64,000 nucleotides of DNA from JAUYQR01 sp963822435 (GCA_963822435.1 CAWGHN010000003.1:62001-126000), one strand, 5' to 3'. Numbered from the stretch's first letter, positions 23,078-34,308 are shown. Translations and numbers: made by a program. Notes: a model not told the origin generated them from the letters alone.

Positions 23078-24556
23078 ATGCTCGATTCCGTAACCGACCT
23101 CGCCTCGCTTTTGAAAGACCCCTCGCTTCTGGTGACCAAGGCGTACATCGCCGGCGAATGGATCGATGCCGCCGATGGCAGCACATTCCCCGTTACCAAC
23201 CCGGCCCGTGGCGATGTCATCTGTCACGTCCCGAACCTTGGCCGCGCCGAAGCCGCGCGCGCCATCACGGCCGCCCACACCGCGCACCGCGAATGGGCCG
23301 CCCGAACCGCCAAGGAACGCGCACAGGTGATGCGCAAGTGGTTCGACCTTTGCATGGCCGCGCAAGATGACCTCGCCGCCATCCTGACCGCCGAAATGGG
23401 CAAACCCCTCGCCGAAGCGAAGGGCGAAATCGCTTATGGCTCGTCCTACATCGAATTCTTTGGCGAAGAAGCCAAGCGCACCTACGGCGACATCATTCCC
23501 GGTCACATGCGCGACAAGCGCATTCAGGTCATCAAGCAGCCGATCGGCGTCGCCGCCTCCATCACGCCGTGGAACTTCCCCAACGCGATGATCGCCCGAA
23601 AGGTCGCCCCGGCCCTTGCCGCCGGCTGCGGCTTTGTCGCCCGCCCCGCCGCCGAAACCCCGCTTTCGGCGCTTGCTCTTGCCGTGCTGGCCGAACGCGC
23701 CGGCGTGCCGGCTGGCCTTTTTTCCGTCATCACCTCGAAACGCTCCTCTGACATCGGCAAGGAATTCTGCGAGAACCCGCTGGTCCGCAAGCTGACCTTC
23801 ACCGGCTCGACCGAAGTGGGCCGCATCCTTCTGAAACAGGCCGCGGATCAGGTGCTGAAGTGCTCGATGGAGCTTGGCGGCAACGCCCCGTTCATCGTGT
23901 TTGACGACGCCGACCTCGACGCCGCCGTCGAAGGCGCGATGATCTCCAAGTTCCGCAACAACGGCCAGACCTGCGTCTGCGCCAACCGCATTTACGTTCA
24001 GGCCGGGGTCTACGACGCCTTCGCCGAAAAGCTGTCGAAAGCCGTGGCGAAACTCAACATCGGTGACGGCCTGACCGCTGGCACCACCACCGGCCCCCTG
24101 ATCAACGAAAGCGCGGTGGAAAAGGTCGAGGAACACATCGCCGACGTTCTCGCCGGCGGCGGCACCGTCGTCACCGGCGGCAAGCGTCACGCGCTTGGCG
24201 GCACATTCTTCCAGCCCACCGTTGTCACCGGCGTCACGCCCATGATGAAGGTCGCGAACGAGGAAACCTTTGGCCCCCTCGCCCCCCTCTTCAAGTTCGA
24301 CACCGAAGAGGAAGTGATTGCCCGCGCCAACGACACCATCTTCGGCCTCGCCTCCTACTTCTACGCCCGCGACATCGGCCGCATCACCCGCGTGCAAGAG
24401 GCGCTGGAATACGGCATGGTCGGCGTCAACACCGGCCTCATCTCCAACGAGATGGCACCCTTCGGCGGCGTCAAGCAGTCCGGCCTTGGCCGCGAAGGCT
24501 CGCGCCACGGCATCGACGATTACATGGAGCTGAAATACATCTGCCTCTCGATCTGA
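23078..24556 (+). CDS. gabD: NAD(P)+-dependent succinate-semialdehyde dehydrogenase
   Basis: 492 residues of the ALDH superfamily. Visible are the cofactor region TPWNFPNAMIARKVAPALAA, the general base Glu in MELGGNAPF (E265) and the catalytic Cys in GQTCVCAN (C299). The family's typical end GRE-GSRHG--DYMELKYICL is also present. This pattern, including GQTCVCANR, is that of GabD, which oxidises succinate semialdehyde to succinate in GABA or 4-hydroxybutyrate use. ATG 23078 follows TGGAGG. The next genes (GST, SDR, aminotransferase) could belong to the same small-molecule pathway. Confidence 0.92.
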   Translation: MLDSVTDLASLLKDPSLLVTKAYIAGEWIDAADGSTFPVTNPARGDVICHVPNLGRAEAARAITAAHTAHREWAARTAKERAQVMRKWFDLCMAAQDDLAAILTAEMGKPLAEAKGEIAYGSSYIEFFGEEAKRTYGDIIPGHMRDKRIQVIKQPIGVAASITPWNFPNAMIARKVAPALAAGCGFVARPAAETPLSALALAVLAERAGVPAGLFSVITSKRSSDIGKEFCENPLVRKLTFTGSTEVGRILLKQAADQVLKCSMELGGNAPFIVFDDADLDAAVEGAMISKFRNNGQTCVCANRIYVQAGVYDAFAEKLSKAVAKLNIGDGLTAGTTTGPLINESAVEKVEEHIADVLAGGGTVVTGGKRHALGGTFFQPTVVTGVTPMMKVANEETFGPLAPLFKFDTEEEVIARANDTIFGLASYFYARDIGRITRVQEALEYGMVGVNTGLISNEMAPFGGVKQSGLGREGSRHGIDDYMELKYICLSI

Positions 24557-24580
24557 GGCATACCGGACTATATCCTGAAA

Positions 24581-24600
24581 GGGGCGGCCAATGCCGCCCC
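24581..24600 (+). terminator. Hairpin after gabD
   Basis: GGGGCGGC (24581-24588) and GCCGCCCC (24593-24600) enclose CAAT and are followed by TTCG only. It lies between gabD and the GST gene and may end or attenuate transcription. Confidence 0.55.
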
Positions 24601-24622
24601 TTCGCATGAGAGGGCTTGCACC

Positions 24623-25471
24623 ATGACCACCGAATACGTCCCCCCAAAGGTCTGGACATGGGACAAGGAAAACGGCGGCCAGTTCGCCAACATCAACCGC
24701 CCCATCGCCGGCGCGACGCATGACAAGGCGCTGCCCGTGGGCCAGCACCCCTTGCAGCTTTACTCCCTCGCCACACCGAATGGCGTGAAGGTGACCGTGA
24801 TGCTGGAGGAGCTTCTGTCCCTCGGCCACAGCGGTGCCGAATATGACGCCTGGTTGATCGACATCAGCAAGGGCGACCAGTTCGGATCGGGCTTCGTCGC
24901 CGTGAACCCGAATTCCAAGATCCCGGCGATGATGGACCACTCCGTCTCGCCCCCGCAGCGCATCTTTGAATCCGGCGCGATCCTTCTTTACCTCGCCGAA
25001 AAATTCGGCGCGCTGGTCCCGCAAGACCACGCCGGTCGCACCGAATGCCTGTCGTGGCTCTTCTGGCAGATGGGCTGCGCGCCCTACCTCGGCGGCGGCT
25101 TTGGGCATTTCTACGCCTACGCGCCGTCGAAGATGGAATACCCGATCAACCGCTTTGCCATGGAAACCAAGCGCCAGCTTGATGTGCTGGACCGCGAGCT
25201 TGCCATCAAACCTTTCATTGCAGGCGACAGCTACTCCATCGCCGACATCGCAATCTGGGCGTGGTATGGCAACCTCGTCCTTGGCCGCGCCTACAATGCT
25301 GCCGAGTTCCTTGAGGTGACCAGCTACAAAAACCTTCTCGCATGGGCGCAAAAGATCGACGCCCGCCCCGCCGTGATCCGTGGCCGCGCCGTCAACCGCA
25401 CCTGGGGCGAGGCGAACGAACAGGTGCCCGAACGCCACTCCGCCGCCGATTTCGACGGCTTGGGCACATGA
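24623..25471 (+). CDS. yghU: YghU-type glutathione-dependent disulfide oxidoreductase
   Basis: 282 residues of the Nu-class GST family (YghU/YfcG). The start YVPPKVWTWDKENGGQFANINRPIAG is the family's N-terminal extension. It is followed by a thioredoxin-like domain with YSLATPNGVKVTVMLEE and NPNSKIPAM (residues about 95-103) and FESGAILLYLAEKF. A helical GST domain ends with GRAVNRTWGE. Members reduce organic peroxides and disulfide bonds using glutathione. The stop overlaps the SDR start. Confidence 0.92.
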   Translation: MTTEYVPPKVWTWDKENGGQFANINRPIAGATHDKALPVGQHPLQLYSLATPNGVKVTVMLEELLSLGHSGAEYDAWLIDISKGDQFGSGFVAVNPNSKIPAMMDHSVSPPQRIFESGAILLYLAEKFGALVPQDHAGRTECLSWLFWQMGCAPYLGGGFGHFYAYAPSKMEYPINRFAMETKRQLDVLDRELAIKPFIAGDSYSIADIAIWAWYGNLVLGRAYNAAEFLEVTSYKNLLAWAQKIDARPAVIRGRAVNRTWGEANEQVPERHSAADFDGLGT

Positions 25472-26196
25472 CCCGCGTCGCCCTTGTCACCGGTGCCGCC
25501 GGCGGCATGGGCCGCGCCATCACCGACCGGTTGCTGGCGGACGGCCTCCACGTCATCGGCGTCGACATTGACGGGCCGGCCTTGCTGGCAATGGCCGTCG
25601 ACCGCGACGCCTTTACGCCCGAGGCCGTTGACCTCACCGATCCCGACGCCATCGCTGACCTCTTCGACCGCGTCACCGCCGCACACGGCGGCCTCGACGC
25701 GCTGGTGAACAACGCTGGCACCTGCTTCATGTCCGATTTCCCCGACATTCCGGCGCAGGAACTTGACCGCCAGATGGCGATCAACTTCTCCTCCGCGTTC
25801 CATTGCTGCCAAGGCGCGGTCAAGGCGATGCTGGGCCGCCCCGGCGTGCGCAAGATCGTCAACATCTCCTCCAATGGTGCCTACAACTTCGAGGTGTTCG
25901 ACCCCCCGCACTACCGCGCCTCCAAGGCCGCGATGGATACGCTGACCAAAGACCTCGCCCGCCGCTATGCGCGCGACAAGATCGCGGTGAACTCCATCGC
26001 CCCCGCGATGACCGAAACACCACTCTTCAACGTGCTGACCGAGGATGTGCTGGCCCGCGCGATATCGGCCATGCCGCACGGCCACGCCATGCAACCGTCA
26101 GAAATCGCCGCCTGGGTCGGCTTCCTGATCTCGCCCGCAGGCGACGTGTCCTCCGGCAACATCATCATCCTCAACCAGGGGCGCGATGTTCGGTGA
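25468..26196 (+). CDS. Short-chain dehydrogenase/reductase
   Basis: 242 residues. A Rossmann start LVTGAAGGMG (6-15) is followed by NNAG (81-84), catalytic Ser at 134/135 and Tyr149-xxx-Lys153 in YRASK. VNSIAPAMTETPLF and the C-terminal SPAGDVSSGNIIILNQGRD are SDR-like. The substrate is unknown. The ATG at 25468 overlaps the GST stop (ATGA). Confidence 0.88.
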   Translation: MTRVALVTGAAGGMGRAITDRLLADGLHVIGVDIDGPALLAMAVDRDAFTPEAVDLTDPDAIADLFDRVTAAHGGLDALVNNAGTCFMSDFPDIPAQELDRQMAINFSSAFHCCQGAVKAMLGRPGVRKIVNISSNGAYNFEVFDPPHYRASKAAMDTLTKDLARRYARDKIAVNSIAPAMTETPLFNVLTEDVLARAISAMPHGHAMQPSEIAAWVGFLISPAGDVSSGNIIILNQGRDVR

Positions 26197-26218
26197 TGGT
26201 CCGGTTCGAAAGGCGCCC

Positions 26219-27340
26219 ATGAAGGTCACCATTCACAAACTCTTCGATTACCTGCTTGAAACCACCGCCGCCGAGCCGCCCGAATGCTTCATCGGCTTTT
26301 CCCTCGCGCGATCTCCCCGCCTGAAGGATTTCCTCGCCGACCTCGACCCCGACCTCTCGCTCGACTGGAACGGCCAAAGTTTCCTTGGCCTCCCCGCCCT
26401 CCGCCAGCGCGTCCTCGATCAGGCGACGTTGGCGCTGCATCCCGACAGCGTCCTCATCACCGCCGGAGCAGCCGAAGCGAACTACCTTCTCTTGCGCCAA
26501 CTTCTTGAGGCCGGTGACGAGGTCATCACCGACAGCCCCGGCTGGCCGCAGGTCGGCGTCATGGCCCGCGCCATCGGCGCCACCCTGCGCCAAGTTCCGC
26601 GCGACGAAGCGAACCGCTGGCATCTCGACCCGGCCGCGATTGCCGCCGCCGTTACGCCCGCAACCAAGCTCATCTTCCTGACCAACCCGAACAACCCGAC
26701 CGGCACGCTGATTCCGCCCGAAGACCTTGCCGCCATAGCCCGCATCGCCGAAGCCCACGGCCTCTGGCTGATCGTCGACGAGGTTTACGCCGGCCTGGAA
26801 TGGTCTGCACCGCGCCCGCCCTCCATCGCCGGCCTCACCCCACGCGGCATCACCACCGGTTCGGTGTCAAAGGCGCTTGGGCTGCAAGGCCTCCGCACCG
26901 GCTGGATCATCGCGCAAGACGCAGGTGTGATCCGCGATGCGATGATCCTGCGCGAAAACGCGTCCGAAATCATGAACACCCTCGGCGAACACATCGCCGA
27001 AATCGCCCTTCGCCCCGCGCGCCTGACAGCCTCGCTGGCAAACGCTCGGTCTGAGGCCACCGCCACCCTCGCCCAGCTTGACCAGTTCGTTGCGAGCGAA
27101 CCCCGCCTGTCGTGGCAAAAACCGCAAGCCGGCCTGATCGGCCTCGCCCGCCTTGACCGGATCGACAGCGAATCCCTCGCCCGGCGCCTGCTTGCCGCGC
27201 CCTACCGAACCTTCCTTCTGCCCGGCAGCGCCTACGGCCTGCCCCGCCACATCCGCCTTGGCGTCGGTGGCGGCCCCGAGACGCGCCTCAACGAAGGTTT
27301 ATCCCGGCTTTCCGCACTGCTGGCAGGTTGGGCAGACTGA
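26219..27340 (+). CDS. Class I/II pyridoxal-phosphate aminotransferase
   Basis: 373 residues with the fold-type I aminotransferase pattern: NPNNPTG (156-162), VDEVYAGLEW, and the PLP lysine in SVSKALGLQGLRTGW (K218). RHIRLGVGG near the end holds the carboxylate-binding Arg. The ATG at 26219 is preferred over 26186, which overlaps the SDR end. The substrate is unknown; with gabD and the SDR upstream, an amino-acid or amine degradation role is possible. Confidence 0.87.
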   Translation: MKVTIHKLFDYLLETTAAEPPECFIGFSLARSPRLKDFLADLDPDLSLDWNGQSFLGLPALRQRVLDQATLALHPDSVLITAGAAEANYLLLRQLLEAGDEVITDSPGWPQVGVMARAIGATLRQVPRDEANRWHLDPAAIAAAVTPATKLIFLTNPNNPTGTLIPPEDLAAIARIAEAHGLWLIVDEVYAGLEWSAPRPPSIAGLTPRGITTGSVSKALGLQGLRTGWIIAQDAGVIRDAMILRENASEIMNTLGEHIAEIALRPARLTASLANARSEATATLAQLDQFVASEPRLSWQKPQAGLIGLARLDRIDSESLARRLLAAPYRTFLLPGSAYGLPRHIRLGVGGGPETRLNEGLSRLSALLAGWAD

Positions 27341-27474
27341 GCTAAACCACTGAATATAAATGCGTTATCCCATAACATCGCGCTGATTTTGCCTAGCGCG
27401 GCAAAACGGCCCATGTGTTTCCCATCGCCCCGCCAAACCAACGAACCCGGCAGGGCCAACCGAAAGGAAACGAC

Positions 27475-27975
27475 ATGCTGCCCACTGTCATGACCGCAAA
27501 ATCAACGATGATGGCCGCCCTTGCCGCGCTCTCCATCGTCGCTGTCCCCGCCGCCCCTGCCCATGCCTGGGGCGACAGGGAGCAAGGCTTTGTCGCTGGC
27601 GTGGCGACGGCCGTGATTGTCGACGAACTCCTGAAGCAAAACCGCCAGGCCCGCGCCTATCGCCGTGCGCCAGCGGTCGCCGCGCCCACCTACGCCGCGC
27701 CCACCTACTTTGTCGAACCGCGCGCAACCCACTCGGCATCCACCTCGATCTACCGCACGCCCGCCGCGCAAGCGTTCAACAGCTACTCCCGCGCCGAGCG
27801 CCAGGCGATCCAGCGCGCGCTGCGGTCGTGGGGGTATTACCGTGGCGGGCTTGACGGCGCGTTCGGCCCCGCCACCTACACCGCAATCACCGCCTATGCC
27901 CGCGACGAAGGTGTCACGGCCAACCTGCGCAACACCAGCAGCGCATACGCGGTCTACGATGGCCTGATCTTCTGA
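27475..27975 (+). CDS. Secreted peptidoglycan-binding domain protein
   Basis: 166 residues. A signal peptide (about residues 1-33, ending PAPAHA) is followed by a Tyr/Ala/Pro-rich linker and a C-terminal PG-binding-1 type domain (AIQRALRSWGYYRGGLDGAFGPATYTAITAYARDEGV, in pieces, about residues 118-150). It is likely periplasmic and cell-wall associated. ATG 27475 follows GAAAGGAAAC. It is a stand-alone gene with a strong hairpin behind it. Confidence 0.85.
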   Translation: MLPTVMTAKSTMMAALAALSIVAVPAAPAHAWGDREQGFVAGVATAVIVDELLKQNRQARAYRRAPAVAAPTYAAPTYFVEPRATHSASTSIYRTPAAQAFNSYSRAERQAIQRALRSWGYYRGGLDGAFGPATYTAITAYARDEGVTANLRNTSSAYAVYDGLIF

Positions 27976-28000
27976 TCCGCGCAAAGGTCAGGCTGACGAC

Positions 28001-28030
28001 CCTCCTCCCCCGTTTCGGCCGGGGAGGAGG
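28001..28030 (+). terminator. Strong hairpin after the peptidoglycan-binding gene
   Basis: Perfect ten-base arms CCTCCTCCCC (28001-28010) and GGGGAGGAGG (28021-28030). No clean T-run follows (CATTCATTGCATTTTG), but position and strength suggest a transcript end. Confidence 0.65.
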
Positions 28031-28117
28031 CATTCATTGCATTTTGCCGCCGCGCTGATTCCACATAGCCCATTCCACTCAAATCAATTTTCCCCCCTTC
28101 TTCCCAAGGATTGCCCC

Positions 28118-28680
28118 GTGGCCCGCGTCTCACCTAACGTGATGCTGATGGACACGCCCGACGAAACCCTTGCCTCCGCTGCCGCCCAAGGCGACCGCAC
28201 GGCCTTTGCCGTCCTGATCGGGCGGCATTACGACAGGGTCTTCGGCCTCGCCTTCCGCCTCACCGGCAATCGCGCCGAGGCCGAGGATCTGGCGCAGGAC
28301 ATCTGCGCCGCCTTACCCGCAAAGCTGCGCCACTGGCGCGGCGAGGCGCGCTTTACCACCTGGCTTTACCGCGTCGTCGTCAATGCCACCCACGACCTGC
28401 GCCGCCGCCAGGCCACCCGCACCCGCGCCGCTGCCGGCTGGGGTGACTGGGAACTTGCCCGCCAGGACGAGATCGCAACCCAAGCCGCCACGATGGATTG
28501 GTTGACCGAGGCGATGACCCGCCTGACACCCGAACTGCGTGACACCGTGGCCCTTGTTCTGGGCGAAGAGATGACCCAAGCCGAGGCCGGTCAGGTGCTT
28601 GGCCTGTCCGAAGGCACCGTCGCCTGGCGAATGAGCGAAGTGAAAAAACGCCTCAGGGCCATGGCAAAGGAGGACGCGAA

Positions 28681-28684
<4 letters not shown>
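28118..28684 (+). CDS. ECF-type RNA polymerase sigma factor
   Basis: 188 residues from GTG 28118, with AAGGA seven bases upstream. Region 2 holds YDRVFGLAFRLTGNRAEAEDLAQDI (about residues 36-60) and FTTWLYRVVVNATHDLRRRQ (about 75-94). Region 4 holds TLTPELRDTVALVLGEEMTQAEAG and VLGLSEGTVAWRMSEVKKRL near the C terminus. It overlaps the membrane VWA gene by four bases, the position at which an anti-sigma factor is usually found. Confidence 0.92.
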
Positions 28685-30654
<1,970 letters not shown>

Positions 30655-30667
30655 AGCGCATTAAAAC

Positions 30668-30700
30668 AAGGGCGCGCCCCACGGCGCGCCCTTCTTCCAT
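30668..30700. terminator. Bidirectional terminator between VWA and hsp20
   Basis: Perfect 11-base arms AAGGGCGCGCC (30668-30678) and GGCGCGCCCTT (30683-30693). The plus side runs into TTCTTCC; the minus side runs into CTTGTTTTAA. It serves two convergent genes. Confidence 0.85.
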
Positions 30701-30714
30701 TCCGACCGCAAAGC

Positions 30715-31185
30715 TCAGTTGACCGTTTCGGCCTTCGCTTCCAGAACCGGCGTCGAACCGCCCGCACGGGCAATCTCGATCCGGCGCGGCTTCAGCGCCT
30801 CGGGCGTCTCACGCACCAGATCGACATGCAGCATCCCGTGCTCATGCACGGCTCCGGTCACGCGCACATGATCGGCCAGCGCAAAGCGGCGGTCAAAGGC
30901 GCGGGTGGCAATACCACGATGCAGGAAAGTGCGCTCACCCTCTTCGGCGGTCTTGCGGGCAGTCACATGCAGCGCGCCGTCACGAACCTCGACCGACAGG
31001 TCTTCGGGCGTGAACCCGGCCACGGCAATCGAGATGCGGTAGGCATCATCTGCGGTTTTTTCAATGTTGTAAGGCGGATAGGTCGGTTGCGACACGTCGC
31101 TCGACAAAACACGGTCCATCAGATCAGCGATCCGATCAAACCCGACAGTGGCACGGTACAGCGGTGCGAAGTCATAGCTGCGCAT
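30715..31185 (-). CDS. Small heat-shock protein (Hsp20/IbpA)
   Basis: 156 residues of the alpha-crystallin family: N terminus MRSYDFAPLYRATVGFDRI, then PYNIEKTADDAYRISIAVAGF and GALHVTARK, and RTFLHRGIATRAFDRRFALADHV of the IbpA type. It acts as an ATP-independent chaperone that binds unfolded proteins. ATG 31185 lies six bases after GGAGG; ATG 31191 is too close to that site. A heat-shock type promoter is visible about 90 bases upstream. Confidence 0.95.
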   Translation of the reverse strand: MRSYDFAPLYRATVGFDRIADLMDRVLSSDVSQPTYPPYNIEKTADDAYRISIAVAGFTPEDLSVEVRDGALHVTARKTAEEGERTFLHRGIATRAFDRRFALADHVRVTGAVHEHGMLHVDLVRETPEALKPRRIEIARAGGSTPVLEAKAETVN

Positions 31186-31276
31186 GGTCATCCTCCAAAA
31201 AGCGATGCTCGATGCCCGCCCCTGAACGGGGCCGGACAAGTGTTACCGGGCCCGTCATGGCACCCGGATGACCCTC

Positions 31277-31305
31277 AGGTAGGCAATCGAAATTCGGGTT
31301 TCAAG
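31277..31305 (-). promoter_or_regulatory. Candidate sigma-32 (RpoH) promoter of hsp20
   Basis: On the minus strand CTTGAA (31305-31300) and CTACCT (31282-31277) are 17 bases apart. CTTGAA is the heat-shock -35 consensus; the -10 is only partly like the RpoH form. The start codon is about 90 bases further on, leaving a leader with GGGCCCGG and GGCCCCG / GGGGCGGG stretches that could fold over the ribosome site. Confidence 0.5.
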
Positions 31306-31321
31306 ACCCGGACCGCGGGTC

Positions 31322-32140
31322 TCAGGGCTTCACAAACCGCGCCCCGATGTCACGATCCTCGCCGTCGCCACCCAGCTTTCGCACGGCAGGCGCCGCCGTC
31401 TGCGCATCGCTCAACACCTTGCCGTCCCGCAGCATGGCCTTCAGTTCGGTCACCACACCCGGCAATTCCATGCCAATAGCCATCTTCGGCCCGCCCTCGG
31501 CCGACCCCGAGGATATGATCGACACGATCCGCGCCCGTCCCATCGAACGGTCCAGCACCGGCGCCCCCGAAGACCCGAAACTGACGTCGCAATCCAGCGC
31601 GATCAGCCCCTCACGCTTGCCCAGCACCGAACAGACGCGTTGCCACGACAGCGCATCCTCGCGCCCCTCGGCATAGGACACCACGCTGACCTCGGTGCCT
31701 TCTCCAGGGCTTTGCACCACGAAAGGTGCCGCCACCGCCGCCGGAATCGGCGCGGCAAGCTGCAACAGCGCCACGTCGCGGCGCATCTCCTCGGGCGGCA
31801 ATGGTCCCACCCCGGTATAGCCTTCCGGCACCACAGTGCGCACCACGGCAAACTCCGCCAGCGCCACCCCCTCCGTCAGCCCGGCGCGGAATGTAAGCCG
31901 TTCTGCCGCGATCGGGGTGCCATCGCGCTCCAGCACGCAATGCCCGGCCGTCAGCACAAGGTCCGTCGCGATCAGCGCCCCGGTGCAGAACCCGCCGCCG
32001 GCAATGTCGACGCGCCCGACCGCTTCCCAGCCCAAAAGCTGGTCACGCCGCGTCAGACGGTCAAGTCCGGTCTGATCCTGCGCGGCGGCAGGGCATGACA
32101 CTGCCACCAGCATCGCCAACAAGACTGCAATCTGTCTCAT
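31322..32140 (-). CDS. Secreted trypsin-like serine protease (second of a pair)
   Basis: 272 residues with a signal peptide (about 1-20, ending PAAA). The catalytic triad of a chymotrypsin-fold protease is visible: H67 in TAGHC, D122 in RRDVALLQL and S191 in GSSGAPV. ATG 32140 overlaps the stop of the upstream paralogue (ATGA). The two proteins align along their length, including the final ..KFVKP/RFVKP, and are tandem duplicates. Substrate unknown; a periplasmic or secreted role is likely. Confidence 0.88.
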   Translation of the reverse strand: MRQIAVLLAMLVAVSCPAAAQDQTGLDRLTRRDQLLGWEAVGRVDIAGGGFCTGALIATDLVLTAGHCVLERDGTPIAAERLTFRAGLTEGVALAEFAVVRTVVPEGYTGVGPLPPEEMRRDVALLQLAAPIPAAVAAPFVVQSPGEGTEVSVVSYAEGREDALSWQRVCSVLGKREGLIALDCDVSFGSSGAPVLDRSMGRARIVSIISSGSAEGGPKMAIGMELPGVVTELKAMLRDGKVLSDAQTAAPAVRKLGGDGEDRDIGARFVKP

Positions 32141-32940
32141 GGCTTTACGAACTTTGCCCCGCCGTCGTCCCCGCCCGAAAGGACGCGGACACCCGCTATT
32201 CCTGGCCGCGGATCGGCGTGGCTGGCGGCCAAGGCTGCCCGCAACACCCGCAGGGGCGCCGCCAGTGCCACCGCCAGCGCAACCTTCCGCCCCCCGATCT
32301 CGGCCTTGGCCGAAATCACCGAAACCACTTTTGCCACCCCGTCGTGAATGGCGAACACCGGCGCGCCAGACGATCCGAAATCCACGTTGCACGACAGGAT
32401 CAGCGTCGTGTCACGCTCGGCCAGCACTTCGCAGACTTCCTGAAAGGTCGGCACTTCCGATCGGTCCTGCGCATAGGACACCACGCCGACACGATCACCC
32501 TCGACCGGGGCCACATCCGTCTCGAACGGCACCAGCGACGGCAGCCGGATCGCTTGGTTCAACTCCAGAAGCGCCAGGTCCGAACTGACCCGCTCCAGCT
32601 TGTCCACGCCATCATAGCTGTAGTCCGGATGCGGCACCGCCCGCCGCACGCTGCGGTAGGCCACGGCCCGCCCATTGCGCCAGCCGGCATAGAACTGGAT
32701 GTCCTCCGGCCGCATCGGCGCACCGGTTTCCTTGTCGAACAGGCAATGCGCCGCCGTCAGCACCAGCTTCGGTTCGATCAGTGTCCCGGTGCAGAACCCG
32801 CGGTCGCCAAGGATCAGTTTTCCCACCGCATCCCAGCCGCGCGAATCATCCGCCGTCTGCATTCCGAACATTGTCGCGTCTTGCGCAACAGTGACCTGGG
32901 CAAGGGCAGAAAACAGCAGGGCAATAGCCAGTCGGAGCAT
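32137..32940 (-). CDS. Secreted trypsin-like serine protease (first of a pair)
   Basis: 267 residues. A signal peptide (about 1-20, cleavage near TVAQ) precedes a trypsin-like domain with H65 in TAAHC, D121 in SSDLALLEL and S191 in GSSGAPV; cysteines at 50, 66, 170 and 184 are placed as in its paralogue. ATG 32940 is chosen over TTG 32943. It is the first gene of the pair and overlaps the second by four bases. Confidence 0.88.
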   Translation of the reverse strand: MLRLAIALLFSALAQVTVAQDATMFGMQTADDSRGWDAVGKLILGDRGFCTGTLIEPKLVLTAAHCLFDKETGAPMRPEDIQFYAGWRNGRAVAYRSVRRAVPHPDYSYDGVDKLERVSSDLALLELNQAIRLPSLVPFETDVAPVEGDRVGVVSYAQDRSEVPTFQEVCEVLAERDTTLILSCNVDFGSSGAPVFAIHDGVAKVVSVISAKAEIGGRKVALAVALAAPLRVLRAALAASHADPRPGIAGVRVLSGGDDGGAKFVKP

Positions 32941-33018
32941 CAATTTCCTCGCGGCGATGAAGGTGCCCCCCGCAACTTGAGCGGTTTTGCCAGACGCCGC
33001 AAGCGCGGTTTTCGCCGT

Positions 33019-34308
33019 TCAGGCCGTCGTCAGCGCCCTCGGCATCGGCCCGCCTGTGGCCCAGTCCAGAAGCTCCACCGTATGCACCACCGGCACACCC
33101 GTCGCGGCCCCGATCTGCATCATGCAGCCGATGTTTCCGGCGGCGATCACGTCCGGTTTCCGCGCCTCCAGCGTCTCCACCTTGCGCGCCCGCAACTGCG
33201 CGGAAATCTCTGGCTGCAGCAGGTTGTAGGTGCCGGCCGATCCGCAGCACAGATGGCTGTCCACAGGCTCCACCACCTCGAATCCCACCCGTTTCAGCAA
33301 ATCCTTCGGCGCGGCCTTGATCTGCTGGCCATGTTGCAGACTGCACGCCGCATGATAGGCCACCCGCAGCCCCTTTGCCGCACCGGCGGGCACGCCCAGC
33401 TTCACAAGAACTTCGCTCACGTCCATCGCCAACCCGGCCACGGTCGCCGCTTCCGCCGCCAGGGCATCGTTGCGGAACATGTGGCCATAATCCTTGACCG
33501 TCGTGCCACACCCGCTGGTGTTGATCACAATGGCGTCCAATCCTGCGGCCGCGCTCTCGGCCATGAACGCCCGGATGTTCGCCGCCGCCGACCGATGCGC
33601 CAGATCGGCCTTGCCCATGTGATGCGTCAGCGCCCCACAGCACCCCTGCCCCTTGGCCACCACCACCTCGCACCCAAGCCGCCGCAACAGCCGGATCGTG
33701 GCATCGTTGATGTCGGTGTTCAGCGCCTTCTGCGCGCATCCGGTCATCAAGGCCACCCGCATCCGACGTTCGCCGAGCGCCGGAAACACCTGCGCATCGT
33801 CATTCCGGCTGACCGGAGGGATCTGCGTCGGCGCCATTGCCAGCATCGCCTTCAACCGCCGGTCCGGCACCAGAAACGTGAACGGCTTGGCGATCTTCGC
33901 CCCCAGCAGCGCCAGCCTGAACCGCGTCGGATAGGGGATCACCCGTGCCAGCACCGCCCGCAACACACGGTCCATCAATGGCCGCCTGTAGGTCGCCTCG
34001 ATGTAGTCCCGCGCATGATCCACCAGATGCATGTAATGCACCCCCGACGGGCAGGTCGTCATGCAGGCCAGGCAACTCAGGCAGCGGTCGATGTGCTTGA
34101 CCGTCTGCGCGTCCGCCGGACGCCCCTTTTCCAGCATGTCCTTGATCAGGTAGATCCGCCCGCGCGGGCTGTCCAGCTCGTCGCCAAGCACCTGATATGT
34201 CGGGCAGGTCGCTGTGCAGAACCCGCAATGCACGCAGGTCCGCAAGATCTCGTTCGACCGGGCGATGGCAGGCTCGCGCAATTGTTCGGGGGTGAAAACT
34301 GTCTGCAT
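33019..34308 (-). CDS. glcF: Glycolate oxidase iron-sulfur subunit
   Basis: 429 residues. Two 4Fe-4S ferredoxin motifs are complete: C25-VH-C28-GF-C31-TAT-C35-P and C76-LS-C79-LA-C82-MTT-C86-P. Two CCG-type domains follow (GQGCCGALTHH and SHLCCGSAGTYN). GlcF passes electrons from glycolate, oxidised to glyoxylate by GlcDE, to the quinone pool. Its start shares a base with the stop of glcE; genes read glcD, glcE, glcF on the minus strand. Confidence 0.95.
   Translation of the reverse strand: MQTVFTPEQLREPAIARSNEILRTCVHCGFCTATCPTYQVLGDELDSPRGRIYLIKDMLEKGRPADAQTVKHIDRCLSCLACMTTCPSGVHYMHLVDHARDYIEATYRRPLMDRVLRAVLARVIPYPTRFRLALLGAKIAKPFTFLVPDRRLKAMLAMAPTQIPPVSRNDDAQVFPALGERRMRVALMTGCAQKALNTDINDATIRLLRRLGCEVVVAKGQGCCGALTHHMGKADLAHRSAAANIRAFMAESAAAGLDAIVINTSGCGTTVKDYGHMFRNDALAAEAATVAGLAMDVSEVLVKLGVPAGAAKGLRVAYHAACSLQHGQQIKAAPKDLLKRVGFEVVEPVDSHLCCGSAGTYNLLQPEISAQLRARKVETLEARKPDVIAAGNIGCMMQIGAATGVPVVHTVELLDWATGGPMPRALTTA

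Noticed and set aside
22370..25438. Very long open frame on the minus strand (about 1000 codons) opposite gabD and the GST gene
   Set aside because: Low-complexity Gly/Ala/Asp/Val product antisense to clearly recognised genes; a side effect of high GC at third positions.
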